From Cudoniella acicularis (Eukaryota > Ascomycota > Leotiomycetes > Helotiales > Helotiaceae), in assembly GCA_013054445.1 (NCBI GenBank), contig JAAMPI010000560.1:1-32246 (forward strand): DNA of 32,246 bases, in the 5' to 3' direction. The notes beneath the pieces were generated by a model. It saw nothing but the letters and a program-made list of their open reading frames with translations, did no database searches and was not told the DNA's origin. Both the position numbers and the translations under genes were made by a program. Position 1 is the first letter of the stretch, and the number at the start of each line of letters is the position of its first letter. Positions 11,236 through 20,510 of the stretch are shown here, in pieces.

Positions 11236-12144
11236 GCCGCACCGCCAGATTGCACTATTGAGAACGACAGTCCTGAATGTTCACGGTTATGGAGTTCACA
11301 AAGATCTATCGTGTCGGCTTGCTCCACTCTCATGTGTAACTTGCAGGAGACTGCTGGCGATTCACCTCCTTGCACAACGGAGTCCATCCCACGGGCATGT
11401 CCCTCTGGGAATTGCATGGTTGATGTTCTTCAAAAAGATGCCACAATGTATTACTGGTCTGTCACTACCGTTAGCCGAGATTTCTGCAAGAGAAACGGGT
11501 CTATAGTTACCCCCATCGCCACTGACGATAACGGGTGGCCAAACACAGTGGAATATGGGGATATGACCTTCACATCACCAAGCACATATATTATCCTCCC
11601 GATGTCCATTTCCGCAATATTCCGCACTCGTTCACGGCAATGGCACAATTGCGGAGCTATTGGCAAGGTCATTTTTTTAACCGTCGAGCCCTCAGATCTT
11701 CGAACTGTGGTGAATCATGGACCATACGCACATCCGACATTCGGTGTAGACCGGGATGATTTCAATACCATGCGTTATGAAGCCTATCGACGAGCGTTCC
11801 CCCACAACAATGTTGGGCATGCTATTAATACTCATCGAGGAACTATTTACGACTACACACCAAGGTTCCAAATACCAATTTCTGCGATGGGTGGAGATGC
11901 AGTTCCGGACTGGGAAAATTTCACAGAGGGAATGATGTTTCAACCAATAATGATCCCAATTACTCCTGGAATGACGACTACTTTCAGTGACGAGTTGGAC
12001 GGTTTGAATCGGCACAAAATCATTTCCATAGCAAAACCAACTGCAGCACCGTCTCACAATCTTCCGTGGAGTACTTCTGCTACCGGGACCTTTTTCCCAA
12101 CACCCACCTCAGCGGCTGATTCGGAGGTTGAAGGTATGGAATAA
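11236..12144 (+). pseudogene. 5'-truncated copy of a secreted-protein family (paralogue of 18903-20510)
   Basis: The open frame recorded from 11104 is real coding sequence only from about 11236 (CTIENDSPEC). It matches the C-terminal half of the complete gene at 18903-20510. Compare CTIENDSPEC with CTIDSYGSAC, YYWSVTTVSRDFC with LYWPVTTAGDFC, PNTVEYGDMTFTSP with PNTARYEDMIFTSP, and the tails FPTPTSAADSEVE and SPTPTAGDSDVE. No signal peptide or N-terminal half is present; upstream sequence is the antisense AAA+ remnant. After FTSPSTY the best match moves to another frame (YPPDVHFRNIP), consistent with an AT-dinucleotide indel near 11590, and later returns. The downstream frame, with TIYDY and VPDWENF, again resembles the paralogue. 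A short novel expressed protein cannot be excluded, since the 346-codon frame is formally open. Confidence 0.6.
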
Positions 12145-12603
12145 CTCGAGGGCCTCCGCCTGGCGAATATAGACTAGGTTGAGAGTTGATTAGTGTGATG
12201 AAAAATACTTTCTGTGGCACGAAAGGACTCTTCGTTTGGAACTCTCATCTTGTAACTTCTGAGGGGGTTATGCTGTCTTGAATTTTTAACATTTAGTGAC
12301 AGTTTCTTTAAGCAGAATTTATGGAGATCTTGAAAATCAATAAAAATTGTTACTTTGGAAAGTTGTTAATCAAGTGAGAACAAATTTTGAGCAGGAAGGG
12401 ATTTTAATTGGTTAGCATGTCGCTTTTTGTGAGTGCGACTCTATCCATCAGTCATTTCCTCAAGCTTTCCCCTATGCATTCCTTTTGTTAGTGTTCTTCC
12501 TCACATTGATGGAAATCTTGAACGCAGTAAGTAAAAGCGTACATTTCGAAATATTTCTCAACTAGCTAACTGGTCATTTCCGCTGCTCTTCCCTTGACAA
12601 TTT
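12145..12603. other. Intergenic, 459 bp, between two convergent 3' ends
   Basis: AT-rich spacer between the truncated secreted-protein copy and the end of the GH28 gene. No frame with a recognisable motif and no clear repeat. Confidence 0.4.
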
Positions 12604-13925
12604 TCAATGCGGCCCGCTCATTTGTTGTTCCCAATTTGCTGGGCAGCTTCCAGTGCATGTGAGTCCCGAAGTCTTCTCATTTTCTATATTAGAGCACAGA
12701 TACTCAACTGCTGCACCACTTTTCTGTTTTATGTCGATTCCAGAAAATGTGAGATTTTGACATTTGGCAGCTGCACTGCAATGCATACCAGCTCCAACAT
12801 TATACCGAGCAGTGCCAACGATATTTTCCCACCGGACGTTAGAAATCTGGAGTCGAGAACTGTCACAATTCTTGTAAGAGTAGATGCAGGGCGAGATATA
12901 AATTGGCTGATTGACATCGGTAAATCGAATGTCTTTGAATAGCACATTTCGGACATGGCCTTGGCCGGGGTAAGTTTTTATCCAGGCAGCATTACTACTG
13001 TGAGTGAGCGTGATGTTTTCGAAAACCACATCGTCCACAAAGTCCGGTTGAGAGGTTGAACCCATGCTACCAATCACCATCCCACCAGATTCATGGCATA
13101 CCACATTGCTCACTCGGACATTGGTACTATTTCCTTTCACAGAAATGCAATCCTGCAAAAATCAGCAGATGAATTTTGACATGGTTAGGATTCCTACATC
13201 GCCACAGGTCACCGTCCAGTTTGAGATCACAACGTCTCGCGAATTCCAGGTATCAGTTCCGTCTGTATTTACAGTTTTCCATTGCGAGTTGGATATTGCA
13301 CTCATATCAAGATTTGTCATAGTTACATTCTGAGAGTGAGCCACGAACGTGTGCCTTTCTGGTCAGTCCTATCTTTTGGTTTTCTCTTGGAGGCTTACCA
13401 AAATTGTGGCTGTCGCCAAGTGATGCCATCAACGAGAATATTTGTTGCTTTCCATATTGTCAATGATATCGGCCGCCCGTCCTGGTTTCCGGCATTTTTA
13501 TTCTGGTCATACCAGAGCTGTCCGTTCCCATCGAAAAGCGCATCTCCATGTCCTCGCATCGTAATATTCGTGCCACCAATTCTCCAAGCTGTTGAACGAC
13601 CTGCATAAGTCACGGAGATACTGTGACTCAGCCAATACTTGATATCCGTGCTCCAAATGAACGTTCCATGGAGAGAAATGTCGCAGTTTCGGAGGTCGAT
13701 AGTATCCATGACTTGACCGATGTGATAGGTTCCACCAGTAAATTCGATGCTGCCATCTTTTCCGCATTTTTTGAACGCATCGAGAATTTGTGGTGTATCA
13801 TCTGTCGCTTCGAGACTTCGAGTTGAACTAGAAGATAGGGGGGTGACTGTGCATGCAGAACCGATTTGCAGCACAGCTGCAATGGCCGGCTGAAAAAGCA
13901 CTAGGAGCTGCAGCAGAAGCTTCAT
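12604..13925 (-). CDS. GH28 pectin-active hydrolase (exo-type polygalacturonase subgroup), secreted, 3 exons, 410 aa
   Basis: Secreted right-handed beta-helix enzyme of glycoside hydrolase family 28, probably acting on pectic galacturonan. Exons 13925-13399, 13354-13198 and 13152-12604 (1233 nt, in frame); introns 44 and 45 bp. The N-terminus MKLLLQLLVLFQPAIAA is a signal peptide. Of the four GH28 signatures, NTD is present (residues 205-207). The Asp pair is created by the second splice as GDDC (228-229). The GHG motif is replaced by GGM (251-253), and the RIK motif reads WIK (285-287, in AWIKTYPG). C-terminal Cys-rich strands follow (SPCIYSYKNCDSSRL, GMHCSAAAKC). The retained beta-helix and Asp residues argue for a fold-intact member of a divergent exo-acting subgroup (galacturan 1,4-alpha-galacturonidase type) rather than a broken gene; activity is uncertain. 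Upstream CreA-like sites suggest glucose repression. Confidence 0.88.
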
Positions 13926-14753
13926 ATCTGAGTTGTCTGAATGGAAAGGGCGAACTTTCTTTTTGTTTTTCTATGAAGAAAACTATAGTCGGATAATTAA
14001 GGTTATAGTAATTTGGATAACATATATAGATAATTATCCACGCGTGGTGATTTGATTATGTGGGGTCGGAACGCGGGGAAAAACTTCTGGAATACGACCT
14101 GACCGATTTTATGCTAGACAAAACCTCGGCTCCCTATTACCGATTAAAAACCCCACGGCAGTTGAAACCAGTGAAATTTCTCCCAAGGAGTCGGTATCTT
14201 CGCTACTCTAGCCACTAAAAGTAGGTCTGTGCAGTATTATGTACTTATGAAGTAGTTTAGGAAGAGAACAGTTCAATACTTGAACAACTTCTAACTTTGA
14301 GAGTTTCCGTTCACCCACTATTAAGCAGATCCACCTCCTATTTATATTGAATACCCCAAGCATTTGTTAGTAGTTATTTGATTATTTTAAAGTGTTTCTT
14401 TGTCATGATCCGGATGAAAACGTGACATTATTCATATTAAGTCTTGCTTCCGACAATAATTAATTTCTGTTAGATTTGGACCAAGGGATGCCATTGGAAG
14501 TATTTCGGGCACTTCGTTTTCTCTATTTTACTTTTTACCTTCTTGAAAATTTAACTTGCTCAGACGAATTCGAAGGCATCAAGCACCCCCACGATTCGCG
14601 ACGAAGAAATATAATAGCACTCCGAAGAAGCAACTCAAAGTGTAGTTAGTTGATAGCAAGAGGAATGGTGATCATGAGAACGAACCGGAAAGGCCACATG
14701 AGCCTTTCTCGTACAGGTTTTTCCAACGGTTTCATTAAGCATTGAAATTGACT
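13926..14753. other. Intergenic, 0.8 kb: GH28 promoter and P4H 3' flank
   Basis: No gene seen. The portion nearest 13926 must hold the GH28 promoter and contains the two CreA-like sites listed separately. A CGG-N10-CCG element (14128-14143), of the type bound by Zn2Cys6 regulators, is also visible but unproven. Confidence 0.45.
14060..14078 (+). promoter_or_regulatory. Paired CreA-type (SYGGRG) sites upstream of GH28
   Basis: GTGGGG at 14060-14065 and GCGGGG at 14073-14078 both match SYGGRG, the binding consensus of the fungal carbon-catabolite repressor CreA/CRE1. They lie 135-153 bp upstream of the GH28 start codon and are 7 bp apart; paired sites are typical of functional repression. Single hexamers are common by chance, so this is a suggestion only. 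Confidence 0.4.
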
Positions 14754-15618
14754 TTACGAATGATCTCTGAACTGTTTCCCCAAAGGCCCTTGCCTCGTCC
14801 AAATATTCATTCCTAGCTTCTTCCCATGCGTCACTGGCAATCCTGCATGTAAGGTGGCTGGGTCCCCATTTCCATCCTCCATCAAATTCTGCCAAAATAT
14901 ACCATTCCCAGGAAGAGGTTTGAAAGTGACCCCATTATCGAACGACTCGTCACAGTCCACAAATTCGCACCACCTGTCATCTTTAGGTGCATCCAAAATC
15001 GGAAAGTTTGTTCCACCGCCAGTTACATTCCCCGCTTCCACATACACAAAGAACGATGTCAAGCGATTTCCTCCAACTTCGGATGTGGTTTGCGAGGCAG
15101 CAGAAAACCAGTCTGTGTGGAAGTGATAGTTCTGGCCTTTGAAGTATTGGACGAGCTGAAGTGGCTCTAGGTGGGTCCTTGGGGTATCGAAACCTTGAAA
15201 ATGAAGGGCGCGGTCCTCGATGCAGCGGACGACTTCATCTTGAGGAACGGTTGTGGATTGAGAGGTTCGAGTTTTTCGAAGACCTTCGCTACCTGTCCCG
15301 TCGGCTGTGGCCGAGTCGCTAAAGGTACCTTTCCTGGAAGATTGTTAGAATTATTGGAGTAAAATTGTGATTGTTTGGGTGCCCATGGGCAGGGATTACG
15401 CACGAAACTTCTTGGAGATGTGCCCTTTCTCCTGGAGTGATGAAGTTCGAGATGTAGACGACCAGTGGGCTTTTAGAAAACAGGTGTACGCTGTACGCAG
15501 GGTCTTGACAAGAATAGGGAGTCAATAAAGACTGCTCACTGGGCCCTGCATCCCCAAAAACGATGCGAGAAAAAAGGAGGGATGCAAGAAAGGTTCGACT
15601 ACAGTAGAATTGCCACAT
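14754..15618 (-). CDS. Prolyl 4-hydroxylase-like 2OG-Fe(II) dioxygenase, secretory pathway, 2 exons, 264 aa
   Basis: Member of the P4H alpha-subunit-like Fe(II)/2-oxoglutarate dioxygenases, which hydroxylate protein prolines. Exons 15618-15404 and 15333-14754 (795 nt); intron 70 bp, GTGCGT...CCAG. The N-terminus (residues 1-22, with FLASLLFSRIVFG) is a signal peptide or anchor, so it should act in the ER lumen or outside the cell. Iron ligands are His144 and Asp146 (HFHTDWF) and His234 (LHAGLPV). The 2-oxoglutarate-binding Lys is Lys244 in HAGLPVTHGKKLGMNIW, the canonical HxxxPVxxGxK arrangement. VVYISNFITPGERAHL is the usual start of the domain. It is transcribed divergently from the PDI-like gene at 16108, 489 bp away. 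A six-cysteine exon upstream could splice in frame to this gene (alternative model, see findings). Confidence 0.88.
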
Positions 15619-15698
15619 TTTTGTTATTGCAAAATGATTAAAAGTTTGGTGGGAAAAGTAGAAGATCAGACGGGATTGAGCAGTTGAAAACTACTCAC

Positions 15699-15984
15699 GT
15701 CATTTTCAGCCCACGCTCACCCTGGGTGTATGAGTTTCCTGCCTTGCTTCTGAAACACAAAAGATGCGCGCAGTTCTGGATAAAGTGCTTGCTGATGCAC
15801 TTCTGACGCAGGAACAGTTCGGCACAGGACCAACCACAGTTTGTGTCATCCGAAAATCGTTCGATTGACCCTGTCGCGTTTGCAGAAGACCCTAGCACAT
15901 TCGCAATTCGTTTGCCGTGCCGCCCCCCTATTGAACAAGTCTCGTGCACGGACGCTATACGCCGCAGCCACTTAGTCTCAAGTT
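15699..15984 (-). other. Possible six-cysteine coding exon between the P4H and PDI-like genes
   Basis: A minus-strand open frame of about 95 codons, bounded by a plausible acceptor (TTGCAG at 15985-15990) and a consensus donor (GTGAGT from 15698). It encodes six cysteines: one in HETCSIGG and five within CGWSCAELFLRQKC and the following IQNCAHLLC. Small six-cysteine extracellular modules of the ShKT kind occur beside or fused to P4H domains in other eukaryotes, but the spacing here is not a convincing match. There is no ATG in the frame, so an upstream exon would be needed. The donor is in phase with an acceptor at 15599 that joins it to the P4H reading frame. It may be a P4H 5' exon, a separate small gene or chance. 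Confidence 0.25.
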
Positions 15985-16107
15985 CTGCAATGTCAATTTA
16001 CGTGATCAGACGAAGGCAGCGCAAAGTTGGCCTGGAAATTCCCACGCCCATATGATTGACGCCGAAATTTCTACACCTTCACTTTCCTATACAGTCACCC
16101 AAACGCA

Positions 16108-17466
16108 ATGACAACCTTAAAATTGATTTTCTTCTGTGTCCTCCAGCTGACAGTATCCGCAAATGGCTGGAGTCACTCTTCGAGAAGCCACTTCGACTCG
16201 ATTATTGGGAAGAATGAGATGGTGCTAGTAGCTTGTAAGTTTACTTGGTCATTTTAATTTTCTCTTTGGACAAATTCAGCTTTAGCAATTAAATGAATTA
16301 CACTAACAACTATAGTCGTCGCAGTAAGTACAAGGATCTCTTGATTGAGTATATATTTCCGGCTACTTTCTAATATGTTGTGTTTATGTTAGCCTTGGAC
16401 GTAAGTTTTAACCCTCTTTTCGAAATCACTTATACTTACTGAAAAAGAGATACTTGCAAATCCTTGGAGCCAGAATGGATCACGGCTTCAAAAACTTCCG
16501 AGCTTCCCTTATTAAGCATTGATTGCGATTCCGATCCTAAATTTTGCGAGCAGTTTGGCATCAACTCTTACCCATCAATCAAGTTATTTAGGGGCTCGGA
16601 GAAGATTAATCGATACAGAGGACCTAGAAAAGCCGATGAGTACGTTGCATTCCAAAGACTGAGGGTGAGCTAACAGCCCCTGGTGCAGGATATTGAACTT
16701 CCTTCGTCGCTCGAAGCTTCCAGCGATCTCATTTGTAAAAAAACAAAATCTTACATCCTTCAAAGCCGCCGATGAAATCGTCTTTGTTGCTTATATTCCG
16801 CGAAAAGACCATGCTCTTGAATCGGCTTTTACAACAGTAGCGACTCGCAACAGACACCGATTCTCATTTGCAGTCACATCTGACGAGGCCATTTCCCATT
16901 CCGAGGCGGTGCCGTTTCCTTCCATCGTTTGCTATAAAACAAATGACGGCGAGCAAAAAGTCTTGGCAGGATCGTCTAGCATCAAAGAAATAGAGAACTT
17001 TGTGGAAGTAGCAACTGAACCTCTGATTGGCGAGTTGACGAGAAGGAATGAGATGAAATATATCAAGGTGAAGCAAATCAATACTCAAGTGGAAAGTTAA
17101 TCTGACGAGCATTCACAGAGTGGAAAATCTCTCATTTATATCTTTGCCAATACCGAAAAGGAACGTTCTGGGTTTAGAACATCGTTCAAACCACTGGCCA
17201 AGAAATATGAGGAATATTTGAGCTTTCTCACTATTGATGCGGTGGAATATCTTGACATGGTGGATCCTCTGGGATTGAAACCTGGGAAGTTTCCGGCGCT
17301 TGCGGTTTATAATCCTAGCTTTGGACAGGTGTTTCCTTATGATCAGAAACAGACAATCACACCAGAAGCCGTGGAAACTTTTGTCCTAGAAATAGTTCAA
17401 GGAAAACGGCAGGCGTATGGCAGTGGATCCGAGAATGGGGGTGGCAACACTCACAAAGAACTTTGA
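16108..17466 (+). CDS. PDI-like thioredoxin-fold protein, ER-retained, degenerate active site, 6 exons, 352 aa
   Basis: Protein disulfide isomerase-family protein. Exons 16108-16234, 16316-16323 (8 nt), 16393-16400 (8 nt), 16448-16664, 16717-17067 and 17119-17466 (1059 nt, in frame). A signal peptide (MTTLKLIFFCVLQLTVSANG) leads into a first thioredoxin domain. Splicing the two microexons gives VAFVAPWTDTCKSLEPEW, placing Thr48 where the first Cys of CxxC should be and keeping Cys51. SIDCDSDPKFCEQFGINSYP with the cis-Pro completes the a-like domain. Two redox-inactive b-type domains follow (LPAISFV...FVAYIP and SLIYIF...KFPALAVY). The C-terminus HKEL is an HDEL/KDEL-type ER retrieval signal. 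At 352 aa it lacks the a' domain of full-length PDI. Retention signal and lost CxxC suggest a chaperone or subunit role; its divergent neighbour is a P4H. Confidence 0.85.
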
Positions 17467-17886
17467 TGACAGGGGAAATAAAACGCAGTATAGCAACTGC
17501 TTAACGATTTCAATGGAAAGTTAAAACGCATCTTAATTAACATGGAAATTATTTAGCTAATTGCTATCTCATATCCGGATCTAATAATTTGGTTGTCAAA
17601 TGAATGGGTTATCATTTGATCAATAAACAATTAGTAGCCTCAAAAACTGGAGACTGTAGTAAACAGGCCATAAACTTAGCATTCTATTTTTCTTAAAAGT
17701 TGCTCAAAGATAAAATTTATGAAAACTTTAAGGCCCGAAAGATTGATAGTCTCGAGCACATATCCTCCCTAAGACCTCGGCTGAATTTCGGCAATGACGT
17801 ATCATTTTCCAAGGCGCCTCAATTTCAACATATCGTCCCTTTCTTCCATCACAAAACACCACCTTAGAAATCCAGTACGCTCAAAA
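17467..17886. other. Intergenic, 420 bp
   Basis: AT-rich spacer. An AATAAA polyadenylation-like hexamer at 17477-17482 lies 11 bp after the PDI-like stop. Nothing else recognised. Confidence 0.4.
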
Positions 17887-18647
17887 ATGGACGATCTAGT
17901 TATCCTAATCACGGGTGCAAACGGTGGAGTTGGTGCTGCGACAGCAATCTGCCTCGCTCGTCCATCAACCTCGTATAAAGTCAAGGCGATAATCCTCCAC
18001 TACAACTCAAACTCACCAAAGATTCAAGCTCTGAAAGAAAACATCAAATTAATCAATCCAGAGATCAAACAATCACTTTGCAAGCTGATCTGTCATCTTG
18101 AGAAGAAGTTGCGCGGTTGCACGATCAAGCTGTCAAGGAGTGTGGCGCGATCAGTGTCCTCTTCGCAAATGCGGGGATAACATCAAATGCATCAGGACCT
18201 ACTGGAACGCTCGACAAAGTCTCCCTGGAGACTTTTGAAGAGACTTGGAAAGTCAATACGCTATCCTCATACCATTTGACCCAACTTGTTGTTCCATCGA
18301 TGCTGGAAAAGTCTTTCGGAAGGGTGATCTACAATTCATCCGTTGCAGCACTGACGGGAGGTGTCGTGGGGTCTCATTATGCGAGTAGCAAAAGCGCTTT
18401 GCATGGAATGCTTCATTATTTTGCAGGGCAGTATGCAAAGCAAGGCATTACCTTTAATGCTGTTGCGCCGGCATTGATTGAGGACACAATTATACTACCT
18501 CAAGGGGGTGGCGAGCTGAAGGCAAAAATTCCAGTTGGCAGGTTGGGAAAACCAGAAGAGGTTGCAAGCGTTGTGGAGGTCATAATAAGAAATGGGTATG
18601 TCAGTAACAAGGTATAGGCTATTGATGGAGGGTGGTATCCTTCGTAA
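17887..18647 (+). pseudogene. SDR family oxidoreductase, broken by a frameshift and two in-frame stops
   Basis: Third SDR of the window, intronless. It starts MDDLVILITGANGGVG with an intact TGxxxGxG motif. The first frame runs to NPEIKQ (about 18070), after which conserved sequence continues in another frame (TLQADLSS), a net indel that no plausible intron explains. In that frame a TGA stands between SS and EEVARLHDQ. The rest is well preserved: FANAG, catalytic Ser (YNSS), Tyr/Lys as YASSK, and PVGRLGKPEEVA. A TAG follows NGYVSNKV, with the usual AIDGGWYPS ending still readable to the TAA at 18645-18647. TGA from CGA and TAG from CAG would each be a single C-to-T change. Sequencing error could explain the indel but hardly all three lesions. 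Confidence 0.75.
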
Positions 18648-18902
18648 TTTTATAGATTTAAACGGAAAGCCAAAACTTTTCATGAAAATTGATTGGAATT
18701 TCAATTTTTGGTCATTCTTATACTTTCAATTTTTCAGGGCTGGCGATGCTTTTTTTTTTAGGAAAATAGAAAAGTGAGAGTGTAATGCAGTTCATTGCGA
18801 GGTCCCATAACCCTCCGGGTCCCCCCTTTGCCGTTCATTCAGATCCTATTCTCCGCCCCAAGGAAATTCCAATCAAACAGTATCAGCTTGTGAAACCTGA
18901 TC

Positions 18903-20510
18903 CTAATTTTCCACGTCAGAATCACCCGCTGTAGGGGTAGGTGAATGTAGACTTGAAGTCGCTGTGATCGATGCCATACTTGACACTAAGAATCCAGGCT
19001 TAGGAGCTGTGGGAGTAGGCGCAACCTTGATAGCAGCTCTATCAGGATCAAAATCGGCCGTTGGAAGTGCAAAATAAGTTGGCCTGCGAGTTTCTCCTCC
19101 CACAAAAGTGTCGCAAATTTTCCACTGTGGGTCAGCGCTCTTTATGCCAACTGGTGGAAATGTCGCGATTGGTTTGTAATCGTCCTGGTAAATTGTTTTA
19201 TTTTCACCACTGCGGGACCGATATAAATGGAAATAAGCGCTAGCCGCAGCAGTGTTCAGATCGGCCAAGTTGAAGGGGAGGGTCGTAGTTGGACAGGAAG
19301 ACCCTCCATGCCTGTAGTAACGGCACGAGGTCGCCACAATCGTCGAAATTGGTGTTTCCTCTGGGTTTATGGACACAGTAGCTGTCTCGACAGCCGTCCC
19401 ATAGTCGGCCCACTGGGATTGTCCACCTGAAAATCCGGTGAATGTCTTGATCTGAGCGCTGCTAATATAGTAGCTACATTTCCATCAGTTACTTGAGTTA
19501 CCTTCATTGTGACAGGAAGACCTCGGAACTCAGGTTTCCGGGCTGGACTTTCTTTGGATATCTAATTATTCCCAAGGAAAATAATGAAATAAAAATACGT
19601 ACTAGAAATTTGGTGAGGTAAATATCATGTCTTCATATCGGGCAGTATTCGGAGTACCAGGCCTGGTCTCCTCCGCTCTTATTGTAGACTTCGTTCCATT
19701 TGCGCAAAAGTCTCCGGCCGTGGTCACGGGCCAATACAAGGCCCTGAAGTCGGCAATTGTTGCCTGAACGAGACTACAAGTAACTACCGTGCTAGTTGTC
19801 GGATAGGAATCCACTGTGTGGCAAGGTGGTGACATTACCGCCCAGATCCGGTCTCGGTCATCGCCAGGCCAAACGGTGGTAAGGCTTAAGGATTCAATGC
19901 TGGACACCGCAGCTGAGTAAGTTTTGAAGACATTGCGACAAGCAGATCCATAGCTGTCAATGGTACAGGTTGGCTTGCGAGGATAATAGGTAGTCGCTGT
20001 CGTAATATTGTAAAATGTCTGCGTAGTCTCGAAGGATGTAAAGCTGCGGCTTCCTACAGCGCGAGGCTTCCCATCACAAAGAACCGTGACTGGGGGGTAT
20101 GAAGTAGAAGTCGACCAGTCGGAAGCGTATGAAGTTGGAATGACCCAAGTTCTCTTCCACACAAAGTCGTCAGATTGCGCATAGTCAATTGCCGTTGACC
20201 TGCTAGTATAAGACAGATATGCACGCCAGCAGTCAAGGTCATCATCGTCTATGCCATCATAGGAGCCCGGCAGAATAGGGGGAGGAGTTATGTCAGGAGG
20301 TTGCGAAGTTGTAGTGCGGCTTGAGACGGTTGTCGCCTGCCCGTTTAGTGTTAAACTCGAAGTCGAGGCATTCAATGCTCGTGGAACTAGGAACGCGGGC
20401 GAGGTTAATATCCACTGATAGAGTATCGAATTTTTATATAGCTTACCGAATCTTGAGGCTTCACTTGTTAAAAACAAGATTGAAGTAATTGCAAGTAAAA
20501 GAGGTGCCAT
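18903..20510 (-). CDS. Secreted Ser/Thr-rich protein of unknown function, 3 exons, 500 aa
   Basis: I do not recognise a characterised family. Exons 20510-19603, 19547-19502 and 19451-18903 (1503 nt, in frame); introns 55 bp and 50 bp. Residues 1-19 (MAPLLLAITSILFLTSEAS) form a signal peptide. A Thr/Ser/Pro-rich linker leads to an acidic DGIDDDDLDCW and repeated Cys-containing segments (CTIDSYGSAC, CRYYRHGGSSC), suggesting a disulfide-bonded extracellular protein. The short middle exon (YPARKPEFRGLPVTMK) has a conserved counterpart in the truncated paralogue. A further 60-bp intron may lie just after the signal peptide (GTAAGC from 20447 to TAG at 20388); because 60 is a multiple of 3 the frame stays open either way, giving 480 or 500 aa. 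The C-terminus is again Ser/Thr-rich, ending SPTPTAGDSDVEN. A partial copy lies at 11236-12144. Confidence 0.75.

Noticed and set aside
16665..16716. Apparent stop and frame change inside the PDI-like gene
   Set aside because: A 52-bp GTGAGC...GAAG intron restores the frame to LPAISFV, a conserved PDI segment; a shorter 24-bp alternative is below intron size.
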